The translations under genes and the position numbers were made by a program. Below are positions 8,615 to 17,748 of a DNA stretch of 64,000 nucleotides, piece by piece. The notes beneath the pieces are model-generated. The model had not been told where the DNA came from and did no database searches. It worked only from the letters and a program-made list of their open reading frames with translations. Source of the stretch: Mesorhizobium sp. M7A.F.Ca.US.008.03.1.1 (GTDB lineage Bacteria > Pseudomonadota > Alphaproteobacteria > Rhizobiales > Rhizobiaceae); NCBI RefSeq assembly GCF_003997495.1, contig NZ_RZRU01000026.1:1-64000 (forward strand), written 5' to 3'. Each line of letters begins with the position of its first letter. The stretch's first letter is position 1.

Positions 8615-8639
8615 CCCTTCTCCCACAAGGGGAGAAGGG
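8615..8639. repeat. Palindromic repeat CCCTTCTCCC / GGGAGAAGGG
   Basis: A perfect 10-base inverted repeat with a five-base ACAAG loop lies just after the uvrB stop. The sequence CTTCTCCC-ACAAG-GGGAGAAG matches, as far as I recall, the end of a dispersed rhizobial palindromic element. It may also help to end the uvrB transcript, although no T run follows on the minus strand. Confidence 0.65.
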
Positions 8640-8645
8640 AACGCT

Positions 8646-11600
8646 CTACTTCCCGGGCCGTCCCGTCTTGCCAGGCCGCCGCTTTTCGCGACGCGCATCG
8701 CTCGGATCCTCGTAGGAACCAATACCGGCACGCTCGCGCTTGACCGGCTTGTCGCCCTCGACCGGCTTTTCGGTCCGCCGCACGGTCATCTCATCAAGCG
8801 AGTTCTTCTTGAACAGCGGCTTGACCGGCTCGCCGGGAATGCCGAAATCGGAGCCATGTGCCTCTTCGGCCGACTGTTTCTTGAACAGCGAGCGCGACAC
8901 CGCGCCGGCCGGCGTCGGCATGTCGGTGCCTGGGCCCATATCGTCAATCGAGGGTTTCGAAAACAGCGGCTTTTTCACCGGGACAGTGCCATCGGCGCCC
9001 ATCTCGTCAAGATCAGGCTTGCGGAAGAGGTTGGGCCGGGCAGCCCTGGCCGCCTCTTCGGCGGCACGGGCTGCGTCGAGCTTGCGAAAACGCTCCTGTT
9101 CCTCTGATGTACGATGTTTGGCCACGCCCTTGTTGTGCTTGCCCTTTTCGCGGCCGGAGGCCGGGCTTTCCATGTCGGCGTATTTGGCCAGCGGGTCTTC
9201 GGAGATGGACAGTTCCATCTCACGCAGGCGCTTGATCTCGTCGCGGATGCGGGCCGCCTTCTCGAAGTCGAGATTGGCCGCGGCATCGCGCATCTGCTTT
9301 TCCATCGCGTCGAGATGGGCCTTGAGGTTGTTGCCCATCATGGCGCCGGCACTGTCGGTGAACTGCGAGATGTCGGCGCGGACGTGGTCCTTCTCGTAGA
9401 CCGAATCCAGAATGTCGGAGATGCGCGACTTGACCGATTCCGGGGTGATGCCGTTGGCCTCGTTCCACTCCACCTGCTTTTCGCGGCGGCGGTTGGTTTC
9501 GGTCATCGCCCGTTCCATCGAGCCGGTCACCTGGTCGGCATAGAGGATGACCTTGCCGTCGACGTTTCTGGCGGCGCGGCCGATGGTCTGGATCAGCGAG
9601 GTTTCCGAGCGCAGAAAACCTTCCTTGTCAGCATCGAGAATGGCGACGAAGCCGCATTCGGGAATGTCGAGGCCTTCGCGCAGAAGATTGATCCCGACCA
9701 GCACGTCGAAGGCGCCGAGGCGCAAATCGCGGAGGATCTCGATGCGCTCCAGCGTGTCGATGTCGGAGTGCATGTAGCGGACCCGGATGCCTTGCTCGTG
9801 CAGATACTCGGTCAGGTCCTCGGCCATACGTTTGGTCAACACCGTGACCAGCGTGCGGTAGCCGGCCTTGGTGGTGTCGCGGATCTCGCCGACGACATCG
9901 TCGACCTGGTTCTTGGCCGGCCGCACTTCGACCGGCGGGTCGATCAGGCCGGTCGGACGGATGACCTGCTCGGCGAAGACGCCGCCGGCCTGTTCCATCT
10001 CCCAGGCGCCAGGGGTCGCCGAGACCGCGACCGAAAGCGGACGCATGGCATCCCATTCTTCGAAGCGCAACGGCCGGTTGTCCATGCAGGACGGCAGACG
10101 GAAGCCGTATTCGGCCAGCGTCGCCTTGCGGCGAAAGTCGCCTCGATACATGCCGCCGATCTGCGGCACGGTGACATGGCTTTCGTCGATGAACACCAGC
10201 GCGTTGTCGGGAATGTACTCAAACAGCGTCGGTGGCGGATCACCCGGCTGGCGGCCGGTGAGATAACGCGAATAGTTCTCGATGCCGGCGCAGGAGCCGG
10301 TGGCCTCCAGCATTTCGAGGTCGAAGCGGCAGCGCTGTTCCAGCCGCTGCGCTTCAAGCAGGCGGCCGGCGCGTTCGAGTTCGACCAGCCGGTGCTTGAG
10401 CTCTTCCTTGATCGACTTGATCGCCTGGTTCAGCGTCGGTCGCGGCGTCACATAGTGCGAATTGGCGTAGATCTTGACGCTTTTCAGCTCGCCGGTCTTC
10501 TGGCCGGTCAGCGGATCGAACTCGGTGATCTGCTCGATCTCGTCGCCGAACATCGAAATGCGCCAGGCGCGGTCTTCCAGGTGGGCGGGGAAGATCTCGA
10601 TCGTGTCGCCGCGCACGCGAAACGAGCCGCGGACGAAGTTGATGTCCTGCCGCTTGTACTGCTGGGCGACGAGATCGGCGAGCAGCGCGCGCTGGTCGAG
10701 CCGGTCGCCGATCTGCATCTGAAAAGTCATCGCCGTGTAGGTTTCGACCGAGCCGATGCCGTAGATGCAGGACACCGAGGCGACGATGATGACGTCGTCG
10801 CGCTCGAGCAGCGAACGCGTCGCCGAGTGGCGCATGCGGTCGATCTGCTCGTTGATCGAGGATTCCTTCTCGATGAAGGTGTCGGTGCGCGGGACGTAGG
10901 CTTCCGGCTGGTAATAGTCGTAATAGGAGACGAAATACTCGACAGCGTTTTCCGGAAAGAATTTCTTGAACTCGGAATAGAGCTGCGCGGCAAGCGTCTT
11001 GTTCGGCGCCAGGATCAAGGCAGGGCGCTGCGTCTCCTCGATCACCTTGGCCATGGTAAAGGTTTTTCCGGAGCCGGTGACGCCGAGCAGCACCTGGGTG
11101 CGGTCGTTGTTGTCGACGCCTTCGACCAGATCCTTGATGGCGGTCGGCTGATCGCCGGCCGGCTCGAAATCCGACACCATCTTGATGGCAATGCCGCCTT
11201 CGGATTTTTCGGGGCGGGCAGGGCGGTGCGGTGTCCACAGCACGCCGTCCTTGTGCAGCGGATTGCCGGATTCGATCAGCGCCGACAGTGCCGCCACCGT
11301 CGCGGTGACGCTGCCCGAAGCCATGGTCTCGGCGTCTTCCAGCGAGATGTCGAGGCCGGCGACCGGATTGAGGCCGGCGGCGGTGCGCTCCCTGGCTGAC
11401 GCCGCGCCACCCATCGAGGTGCCGCGCGAACTGCGGCCCGGCGAGCTTGAGCGCTCGGGTATCTTCTTCGACGGCTTCGGCGATTTGCCACCGTCGCCCT
11501 TGCCGACAAGACGTCCTTCGTTTTCGGCTTCCTGCTCGATCTGCTCGGCCCAATCCGCGATCGAACCGGTCAGCGGCGTGCCAGAGAGCTCCGGCTGGGG

Positions 11601-11732
11601 CATCTCGGCGAAGCCGCCTTTGTGCAGCGGCTCCGAAGCGTCCAGGAAATCGGTCAGCGGGCTGCGCCGCTTCGGCGCGGCGCGGTCGTCATTCGCCGTC
11701 GGCGGCGTTTTCTGATCGGGAGATTTGGCCAT
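8646..11732 (-). CDS. uvrB: Excinuclease ABC subunit B with long terminal extensions
   Basis: UvrB is the DNA-damage-verification helicase of nucleotide excision repair, working with UvrA and UvrC. The core from about residue 183 is intact: Walker A G-V-T-G-S-G-K-T near 216, the beta-hairpin Y-Y-D-Y-Y-Q-P-E-A-Y, D-E-S-H and Q-T-I-G-R-A-A-R-N helicase motifs, and a UVR domain near 800-836. The protein is 1028 residues against roughly 670-700 usual. About 180 extra residues precede the core and about 190 follow it. The tail holds four degenerate copies of L-F-x-K-x-S-x-D-E-M between roughly 897 and 980. I take the ATG at 11732 (M-A-K-S-P-D-Q-K); a TTG 27 bases upstream is less likely. No GTTC-N7-GTTC LexA box is apparent upstream. 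Confidence 0.95.
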   Translation of the reverse strand: MAKSPDQKTPPTANDDRAAPKRRSPLTDFLDASEPLHKGGFAEMPQPELSGTPLTGSIADWAEQIEQEAENEGRLVGKGDGGKSPKPSKKIPERSSSPGRSSRGTSMGGAASARERTAAGLNPVAGLDISLEDAETMASGSVTATVAALSALIESGNPLHKDGVLWTPHRPARPEKSEGGIAIKMVSDFEPAGDQPTAIKDLVEGVDNNDRTQVLLGVTGSGKTFTMAKVIEETQRPALILAPNKTLAAQLYSEFKKFFPENAVEYFVSYYDYYQPEAYVPRTDTFIEKESSINEQIDRMRHSATRSLLERDDVIIVASVSCIYGIGSVETYTAMTFQMQIGDRLDQRALLADLVAQQYKRQDINFVRGSFRVRGDTIEIFPAHLEDRAWRISMFGDEIEQITEFDPLTGQKTGELKSVKIYANSHYVTPRPTLNQAIKSIKEELKHRLVELERAGRLLEAQRLEQRCRFDLEMLEATGSCAGIENYSRYLTGRQPGDPPPTLFEYIPDNALVFIDESHVTVPQIGGMYRGDFRRKATLAEYGFRLPSCMDNRPLRFEEWDAMRPLSVAVSATPGAWEMEQAGGVFAEQVIRPTGLIDPPVEVRPAKNQVDDVVGEIRDTTKAGYRTLVTVLTKRMAEDLTEYLHEQGIRVRYMHSDIDTLERIEILRDLRLGAFDVLVGINLLREGLDIPECGFVAILDADKEGFLRSETSLIQTIGRAARNVDGKVILYADQVTGSMERAMTETNRRREKQVEWNEANGITPESVKSRISDILDSVYEKDHVRADISQFTDSAGAMMGNNLKAHLDAMEKQMRDAAANLDFEKAARIRDEIKRLREMELSISEDPLAKYADMESPASGREKGKHNKGVAKHRTSEEQERFRKLDAARAAEEAARAARPNLFRKPDLDEMGADGTVPVKKPLFSKPSIDDMGPGTDMPTPAGAVSRSLFKKQSAEEAHGSDFGIPGEPVKPLFKKNSLDEMTVRRTEKPVEGDKPVKRERAGIGSYEDPSDARREKRRPGKTGRPGK

Positions 11733-11800
11733 GTCCCGAATATGGGATTTCCTGGCCAAAATGGAAAGAGCGCGGTGGGGAGAGGCGTGCCGGACAGCGC

Positions 11801-11828
11801 TGCTCCTGACAGCAGGCTGTCAGGAGCA
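11801..11828. other. Strong stem-loop between DUF2778 gene and uvrB
   Basis: TGCTCCTGACAG (11801-11812) and its perfect complement (11817-11828) are separated by CAGG, giving a 12-base-pair stem. It lies after the stop of the DUF2778 gene on the minus strand and before the uvrB start. No T run follows, so it is terminator-like but may instead stabilise the mRNA 3' end. Confidence 0.55.
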
Positions 11829-11860
11829 GGCGGGAAGGTACGCCCGAAGGCCTCTTGTCG

Positions 11861-13465
11861 CTACACGCCCCTGGCGGCTGATGCGACCTGCGTCGCCGAC
11901 CCGTTCAGGCGCGGCACCACGACGAGGCGTTTGATCTTGCCCTTCTTGAAGGCGGCGAGGAAACGCGCATAGTCCTTGAAGGCGACGCAGCCGCTCGACT
12001 GGGCGTAGCGGCCCCGAAGCAGGTAGGTATGGGCCAGAAAGCCGTCGCGATTGTATTTGTTGCGGCCATCGACCGGTGTCAGGCGCAAGGCCTCCACACC
12101 GTGAAAGCGCGACTCGCGCAGCGACAGATTATAAGTGTTGGGCGGTGTCGGTCCGCGATTCTTCTGGTCGGCATAACGCGGCTGGTCAGCCATGGCGCCA
12201 ACGCCTGAATGCGCCTCGAGCCTCGAGCCGTCAGGCATGTAGACGGTCGCGCTGCTGATGTCGTACACGGCGACGCCATTGCCGGCGCCGCTCCTGGCGC
12301 CTGGCGAGTTGAACAGGTTCCTGAACGCCTTGCCAAGGCCGCCCGAAGGCGTGTCGGGCTTGGCATAGGCCAAAACGTCACCGCCATCGGCCGGCCGGCC
12401 TTGCCGCGTCGGTTTTGCCGGCTGGGCCTGCTGGACCGTCTCGCGCGCCGGCTTCGGCTGCTGAACGGATTTGGGCTGCTGAACGGACTTAGGCTCCTGC
12501 TGGACGATTTTGGGCTGCGGCGCGTCGAATTGCGGGCGGCGGGTCGGCAACGGCACGTCGTCGGTCAGCGCGTCCGGCAGCGAGGCGGTATCGCCGGGTT
12601 GATCCTGCTGGGTTTCGACGGGTGAAACCGCGACATCGGCTGACGATTCCTCGATCGGCAGCGGTGAGGCGAACGCCTCGTCGTCGGCCGGCAGCGACTG
12701 CACCAGAGCAAGCGCCAACTGCGAATTGTCTGGCGTATCGGATTGGGCAAAACCCATCGGCTGCGGTGCGGTCTGCACGGCCGCCGAGCCGGTATCCAGC
12801 CGGGCGAAACGTTCGGCCGCCGGCGCCGGCATGTCATCTGACAGGCTGGCCATGACCTGGACGGATGGCACCAGCGACGCCTCGGCAATTCGCGGTGCGA
12901 CGGTGGGGATCATCGGGTGAGTGTTGGCACTGGCGGCAGGCTTTCCGGCGTCGGCAAAGGCTGCGGCCAGCTTCATCGGCGAAAGCGACGCTTCCATGCG
13001 TTCGAAGCGCTCCTGCGCCTTCGACTTCACAGGGGCAGGCATCGGCTTTACCTGCGCTACAAGGCGCTCGGATTTTTCCGCCTGCGAGCTTACCCTGGCC
13101 AGCTTGAAACAGCTGGCACCGCACTGCACCGAATGATCATGCAGGGCCTGAGCGCCGCCATTGGCATTGGCCAGCACGAAGGGTGCTTTCAAGAAGTGCT
13201 GTTTCAGCGGATCGGTAAGTGCGAGCGATCCCGGCACGGACAGCGTCTGGGGCAGGCCAACCGAAGTCGCCGACAGCGAGGCGCCGACGGAACTGAGGCC
13301 GACCATGGTGCCGATCAGCCAAAGGCCGATGGCGGTGCTGGCGCAGGGCAGCGCGACCCAGCGGATCACCCGGCCAGCATTGAAGGAAGAGGAACGCCGA
13401 GCATCGACCAACTCGCCGCCCTCACGCAGTTCCCGGATTTTTTTTTGTGTACTCAACAACGCCAT
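11861..13465 (-). CDS. DUF2778 (L,D-transpeptidase-like) envelope protein
   Basis: The 534-residue protein has an N-terminal cytoplasmic segment, one membrane span near residues 34-60, and a long Pro/Gln/Ala-rich periplasmic linker with K-S-V-Q-Q-P-K repeats near 330. The C-terminal domain (about 395-534) carries F-L-A-H-T-Y-L-L-R-G-R followed by S-S-G-C-V-A-F, the His...S-x-G-C arrangement of YkuD-like L,D-transpeptidases (Cys near 493). DUF2778 includes the Tlde1 type VI effectors, but this membrane-anchored form with no T6SS neighbours is more likely a cell-wall enzyme of the host. Codons 7-9 contain a run of nine A, a possible slippage site. Confidence 0.8.
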   Translation of the reverse strand: MALLSTQKKIRELREGGELVDARRSSSFNAGRVIRWVALPCASTAIGLWLIGTMVGLSSVGASLSATSVGLPQTLSVPGSLALTDPLKQHFLKAPFVLANANGGAQALHDHSVQCGASCFKLARVSSQAEKSERLVAQVKPMPAPVKSKAQERFERMEASLSPMKLAAAFADAGKPAASANTHPMIPTVAPRIAEASLVPSVQVMASLSDDMPAPAAERFARLDTGSAAVQTAPQPMGFAQSDTPDNSQLALALVQSLPADDEAFASPLPIEESSADVAVSPVETQQDQPGDTASLPDALTDDVPLPTRRPQFDAPQPKIVQQEPKSVQQPKSVQQPKPARETVQQAQPAKPTRQGRPADGGDVLAYAKPDTPSGGLGKAFRNLFNSPGARSGAGNGVAVYDISSATVYMPDGSRLEAHSGVGAMADQPRYADQKNRGPTPPNTYNLSLRESRFHGVEALRLTPVDGRNKYNRDGFLAHTYLLRGRYAQSSGCVAFKDYARFLAAFKKGKIKRLVVVPRLNGSATQVASAARGV

Positions 13466-13897
13466 GCAACCAATCTCGCTTCAATCGGTTTCCCCGTACG
13501 TGGCCTTGAAAGCCGCGACGACCATTCTGTGAGTGATCCCAGGTGGTCCCCGACGCGTTTGCCGCGTCTGTAGTTGGTTGCCGATTGCTTCAAAATATGG
13601 ACAAAGTTGGTTAATCAATCCCTCTCAAAACCAACGACGAGACATGAATTTGGGCCAAATCAGGCTTCGTTCACGGTCAGGAAAGTGGTGTTGTCGCCCT
13701 TCCGACGTCGTTTTGCTGCCCGTTTTTAACGGCCGAGTCAAGCAAAACAGCCATTGCTAATTTCTACGCGGCGCCTTCCCGCGGCATATTCAGCGAACCG
13801 CTGCCGGCAGAACTGCCTAAAAAGGCGCGCGTTTCCGGTAAAATTGTTGCCTGCCGTGCTGCGATTCTCGGGGAAGGCGGTCTCAAACAGCCCACCC
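13466..13897. other. Gene-free stretch upstream of DUF2778 gene
   Basis: This stretch of about 430 bases presumably contains the promoter of the leftward DUF2778 gene and the 3' end of the leftward exported-protein gene. Short frames here lack ribosome binding sites and family likeness. I see no strong hairpin, repeat or RNA gene. Confidence 0.5.
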
Positions 13898-15163
13898 TCA
13901 ATTGAACCAAAGCGCAAACGTCAAAAACCCGCCGCCGCCGAACTGGCGCTGGATCTGGTCGAACTCGTCGCTGGTCGCGAGCTCGCCGCTTTCGAGGTAG
14001 GGCGCGATGGCCGGGCCGGTGATCGACAGCACGAGATCGAAGTTTTTCGGGTCATCGAAGAAGCGCTTCATGTTGATGCCTAAGCCAGTGCTGGCGGTGA
14101 TGCGGAAATGCGGCAGCAGTTTGCGGCCTTCCAGGAGATCCTCGGCCATGGTCAGGGCGGCGAGCCAAGCCTGGACCTGCTCCTCGCCGACTTCGAGGCC
14201 GGTGAGCGGGTTCTCGCCCTTCTGCTGCGGTCCAGGCAGCCATTCGCGGTCATTGTCGGTCTCGGCGCGGATCGCCTTCCAGTCCTCGCGTGACAGCTGG
14301 ATCATTTCCAGCAGGTGGCGGCGCGCTGCTTGCCGGCGCTCCGGCTCGACCACCGGCCAGTTGATGAGATGCACCATCGAGATGAAATCGGCGATGCGCC
14401 ATTCCGAGGAGAAGATGCTCGAGCCCATCTCGCCGGCCGGCGGCACCAGAATATCCTGCAGCGGCAATTTGGCGCGCGGGAACAGCATGTGGAAGGAACC
14501 GTCGAAGGTGCCCCTGAAATCATGTGCCAGCCAGAAATCGGCCTGCGCCATCAGGAATTCGGCATAGCCCTGCAGCCAGTAGCCGTCAGCGCGGTCGAAA
14601 CGGAAGGTGAGCGTGGGGACGGCGTCGTCCGATGTAATGCCGCCGCGTGACAACGCGGCGATGATCGCCGCCATGCTCTCGTCCGGCGCGATGGTGCCGT
14701 CCTCGTTGAGGTCGATGCCGGTATGGGTGAGGTCGATGACCATGCCGATATCGGCGTCTGCCGGCACCGACGCAAACGTGGCGGCGGATTTTTCCAGCCG
14801 GTCGCGGAAGCCGACCAGGATGGCGCGGAACTGCTCATAGGTCAGCGGCTCGGGGTTGGGATTGTCAGGCACCGGCAGCCGCATCAGCGGCAGCATGAAG
14901 GATTGCGGGCTCTCGAAGCCATGGCGGTGCAGGCCGCTGGCCAGGATCTCCAATGCGGTGAAGAACTCGCCGGCGCCGGCGGCATAGGCTGATGCCGGGT
15001 CTTTTGGCGCTGCGGCCTCCAGCGTCGACAGGGCGCTGTCGCGCGCGGCCACGGTCTTAGCCTCGAACAGAGCGGATGCCGCTTCCGGCATTGCCGCCGA
15101 AGTGGATGACAGCGGCACAATCAGCATGAAAGCGGATGTCAGCAGGCCTGCCAGTCGTCTCAT
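13898..15163 (-). CDS. Exported protein with EF-hand-like loop, unknown function
   Basis: The start at 15163 is preceded by GGGGAAGAG. The first 24 residues are a signal peptide (R-R-L-A-G-L-L-T-S-A-F-M-L, ending S-T-S-A-A), so the 421-residue protein is probably periplasmic. A single canonical calcium-loop pattern is visible, D-L-N-E-D-G-T-I-A-P-D-E, near residue 160. The rest has the helical, acidic look of an uncharacterised family: there are many Trp and Asp residues and a conserved-looking W-L-A-H-D-F-R-G-T-F-D-G-S-F-H near 230. It is divergent from the CapA-like gene, with about 100 bases between. I cannot name a reaction. Confidence 0.75.
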   Translation of the reverse strand: MRRLAGLLTSAFMLIVPLSSTSAAMPEAASALFEAKTVAARDSALSTLEAAAPKDPASAYAAGAGEFFTALEILASGLHRHGFESPQSFMLPLMRLPVPDNPNPEPLTYEQFRAILVGFRDRLEKSAATFASVPADADIGMVIDLTHTGIDLNEDGTIAPDESMAAIIAALSRGGITSDDAVPTLTFRFDRADGYWLQGYAEFLMAQADFWLAHDFRGTFDGSFHMLFPRAKLPLQDILVPPAGEMGSSIFSSEWRIADFISMVHLINWPVVEPERRQAARRHLLEMIQLSREDWKAIRAETDNDREWLPGPQQKGENPLTGLEVGEEQVQAWLAALTMAEDLLEGRKLLPHFRITASTGLGINMKRFFDDPKNFDLVLSITGPAIAPYLESGELATSDEFDQIQRQFGGGGFLTFALWFN

Positions 15164-15270
15164 CTCTTCCCCCCAATATTTGTCGCACAGAGCAAATATA
15201 CACCATTTGCAGCGCCGCGCTTCAACCCGCCCCGAGGACGGTCTACACAGGGCAAACAATTGGGCATCGC

Positions 15271-16329
15271 GTGTCGAATTATCCGTTTTCCTACAAGCTG
15301 TCCTGGCTGCCGCGTTTCCTGAAGCCGTCGCTCGTCGGCGACGCACGAGACTTTGCGCCGATGGCGGGAACGCTGATGGATCCGCCGCCGAAGCGGACAG
15401 TGCGGCTTGCCTTTGTCGGCGACATCTCGGCAGTGGCCAACCGCAGCGCGCCGGACTGCGCCCCGGCGATCAAGGCGCTGCTCGGCGCTGCCGATCTGGT
15501 GATCGGCAATTGCGAAAGCCCTGTTGTGGACAGACCAAGCGCGGCGCTGGGCACAAGGCTCGGTACGCATCATGCCATGAGCGAGCCGTTTCTGGCCGAG
15601 GCGCTGGCGGCGGTCGGTATCGCGCGCGAAAAGCTCGTGCTGTCGCTGGCCAACAACCATATGCTGGATCAGGGCATCGCCGGTTTCGACGAGACAATCG
15701 CGGCGCTGCTGCGGCTCGGCATCCGCATGATCGGCCTGGCCGCCGATGGTCCTGTGGTGCCGGCCCAGGTTGGACCGCTTGATATCGGCTTCGCCGCCTT
15801 CACGCTGTGGCGCAACGCCGATGAAAAACTGTTTGCCGGGCGCGTTTCGATGGGCAGCGATCCGGCGGGCTGGCCGCGCCCTGGCTTGGACCTTCTCTGC
15901 GCCGTGCCGCATTGGGACTGGGAGTTCCGACATTTTCCGCGCGACGGGACGCGAGCACTGGCCAGGCGGCTGGCCGGGGAGGGCGTCGGGCTGATCGCCG
16001 GCCATCACGCCCATGTCGTTCAACCGGTGGAAAAGATCGACGGGACGATCGTCGCCTATGGGCTCGGCGATTTCCTCGGTACCGCCTTTGCCCGCCAGCC
16101 ATGGCCGGGCCGCATCGGTTCTATCCTCATTGTCGATGTCAGTGCCGATACCGGTACGCGCGGCACGATCTCGTTTTACCGGATGCATCCCTTCATGCGC
16201 CTGCGCGCCGGCAACCACGAGCGGCTGGTGTTGGTGGAGGCATTGGAGGGCCGAATGCGAGACAAGGTCGAAGGGCGACTGAAAGCGGTCTTCCCTTCTC
16301 CACCAACCGATGAAGAGGTCCCCGCTTAA
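15271..16329 (+). CDS. CapA-family metallophosphoesterase-like protein
   Basis: The protein has the CapA/PgsA capsule-biosynthesis fold, a calcineurin-like phosphoesterase variant. Visible motifs are F-V-G-D-I-S-A (metal ligand Asp), G-N-C-E-S-P-V (the N-x-E element), L-A-N-N-H-M-L-D-Q-G, and G-H-H-A-H-V-V-Q-P followed by Y-G-L-G-D-F-L-G. Family members are linked to poly-gamma-glutamate or capsule export, but many stand-alone rhizobial copies have no known role. No signal peptide is visible. The start is uncertain: I take the GTG at 15271 (S-N-Y-P-F-S-Y-K), while an ATG at 15361 is possible. Reading frames extend upstream to 15136, across the divergent neighbour's start. Confidence 0.8.
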   Translation: MSNYPFSYKLSWLPRFLKPSLVGDARDFAPMAGTLMDPPPKRTVRLAFVGDISAVANRSAPDCAPAIKALLGAADLVIGNCESPVVDRPSAALGTRLGTHHAMSEPFLAEALAAVGIAREKLVLSLANNHMLDQGIAGFDETIAALLRLGIRMIGLAADGPVVPAQVGPLDIGFAAFTLWRNADEKLFAGRVSMGSDPAGWPRPGLDLLCAVPHWDWEFRHFPRDGTRALARRLAGEGVGLIAGHHAHVVQPVEKIDGTIVAYGLGDFLGTAFARQPWPGRIGSILIVDVSADTGTRGTISFYRMHPFMRLRAGNHERLVLVEALEGRMRDKVEGRLKAVFPSPPTDEEVPA

Positions 16330-16394
16330 ACGTCTGGCGACCCTTGCAAAACCAACTATCATGCTGCCGCAGAGGCAGGTTGCGGGGGGTAGCG

Positions 16395-17363
16395 GTGGAA
16401 ACAGCGGATTTCATGCCGAGCGAAACGGTCATCGCCGGCATCCGGAAAGACATCGAGGCCTATGAAGCGGCAAGAGCGTCGGCGGTCCGGCAGGTGCGCT
16501 GGCGGGTGCCGGTGTTCGTCGGCCTGGTGCTGGTGGCCGTGGTGCTGGTCGCCTGGCTGTTCAACAAGGTTGCCGACCCCAACGAGCAATGGGTCTCTAC
16601 GCCGCATGTATTTCTCTATGTGATCGGCTTCGCGGCGTCGATCCTGCTCTATTTCCAAGCCAGGAAACCGGCGACGCGGCTGCAGCAATCGTTCCGCGAG
16701 ACGCTGCTGCCGATCATATTCGGCTTCATCGCCGACATGCGCTACCAGCATGGCGTGACGCCGAATTCCTTCGACCGGTTGCCGCGCACGGCGGTTGGTC
16801 CGTTCAACCGGCAGGCGTTCGACGACATCGTCGCAGGCCGCTACGAAGGGTTTCCGTTCGAGCTGTACGAGGCGCATCTGCGGGAAGGCTCGGGCAAGGG
16901 CTCGTCGACCGCCTTCCAGGGCGTCATCGTCGCTTTCGAGACCATCGCGCCGTTTCCCGGCATATTGGTGGCGACGCGGCGGACCAACGCGGTGATCAGC
17001 TTCTTTCGCGGCATGTTCGCCAACAAGCTGCAAGAGCTATCCAGCGGCGATGCGTTGCTGGATGCCGCCTACGAGTTCCGCACCGACAATCTCGGAGCGG
17101 CACAGCCACTGGTGAGCGGCCGGCTGGCGCAGGCACTGAAATGGCTTGGCGAAACCTGGCCGGACGATCCGGCCCGTGTCGCGCTCAATGGCAGCGATGG
17201 GTTCCTGCTGTTGCCGCAGACGAAGAACTTCTTCGAGCTGCCGGATATTTCGGTGCCGCTAGACTACACCAGGCATGTCGCGCCGATGATATCAGACATG
17301 GGCGCGATGTTGGCGACGGCGGCACTTGTGCGCAAGGTTGGGGCAAAGGACGAGGCGGGCTGA
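16395..17363 (+). CDS. DUF3137 membrane protein
   Basis: The 322-residue product starts at a GTG (16395) with a GGGGGG ribosome binding site; an ATG six codons later is the alternative. Two membrane spans lie near residues 40-60 (V-F-V-G-L-V-L-V-A-V-V-L-V) and 75-93 (F-L-Y-V-I-G-F-A-A-S-I-L-L-Y-F). The cytoplasmic C-terminal part matches the DUF3137 pattern, with Y-E-G-F-P-F-E-L-Y-E-A-H-L, F-Q-G-V-I-V-A-F-E and F-F-R-G-M-F-A-N-K-L. The function of the family is not known. It follows the CapA-like gene by about 65 bases on the same strand and may be co-transcribed. Confidence 0.82.
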   Translation: METADFMPSETVIAGIRKDIEAYEAARASAVRQVRWRVPVFVGLVLVAVVLVAWLFNKVADPNEQWVSTPHVFLYVIGFAASILLYFQARKPATRLQQSFRETLLPIIFGFIADMRYQHGVTPNSFDRLPRTAVGPFNRQAFDDIVAGRYEGFPFELYEAHLREGSGKGSSTAFQGVIVAFETIAPFPGILVATRRTNAVISFFRGMFANKLQELSSGDALLDAAYEFRTDNLGAAQPLVSGRLAQALKWLGETWPDDPARVALNGSDGFLLLPQTKNFFELPDISVPLDYTRHVAPMISDMGAMLATAALVRKVGAKDEAG

Positions 17364-17748
17364 GCCGTCAGCCGTCGAAGCCGTATTTGTCGTTCCTATA
17401 GTCCGCCTCTGACTCATGAAACAAAACTTGTATCGACGATCGGTCAGTAGGCTGTTTCGTGATGCCGCCCGAGATGGATTGCAGCGGCCGCGTGGCAATC
17501 CAAAGCCGCCGTCACAATCGGCTAAGCGACTCTTTTGGCGGACAGAAGTGCGCTCGTGGGAGCCGAAGCGGCTTGAAATGATGTCGGTAGTAAGCAATAT
17601 GTCGGAATTAAGCCTATGATATTGTTTGCGAAAATTCACCCAACGTGATTTGCGGAGGAGAGCTTTCCGTTCCAGTTTCAGGCCGTCCGGTGCTGTCGTT
17701 TCCCAAGGCGGCGGTCCGGAAAAGTGAAACAGCACGGAGTGCTTACCA
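17364..17748. other. Gene-free stretch with hairpin ahead of DUF1344 gene
   Basis: A 67-codon frame at 17416-17619 has no family likeness and is not called. Just before the DUF1344 gene, CCGGTGCTGTCGTTTC (17687-17702) can pair with GAAACAGCACGG (17726-17737) with two single-base bulges. The second arm reaches into the GGAG ribosome binding site (17736-17739), so this leader hairpin could affect translation. The rest shows nothing I can support. Confidence 0.4.

Noticed and set aside
9114..11399. A 761-codon open frame antisense to uvrB
   Set aside because: It mirrors a strongly coding gene with intact motifs, is His/Asp/Arg-rich in the way of GC-rich shadow frames, and has no family likeness or ribosome binding site.
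11861..13465. The DUF2778 protein as a type VI secretion effector
   Set aside because: It has a membrane anchor and a long linker, no immunity gene, and no T6SS gene in the window; a cell-wall enzyme of the host is more likely.
17416..17619. A 67-codon plus-strand frame upstream of the DUF1344 gene
   Set aside because: No ribosome binding site, no family, no signal peptide; more likely leader or spacer DNA.
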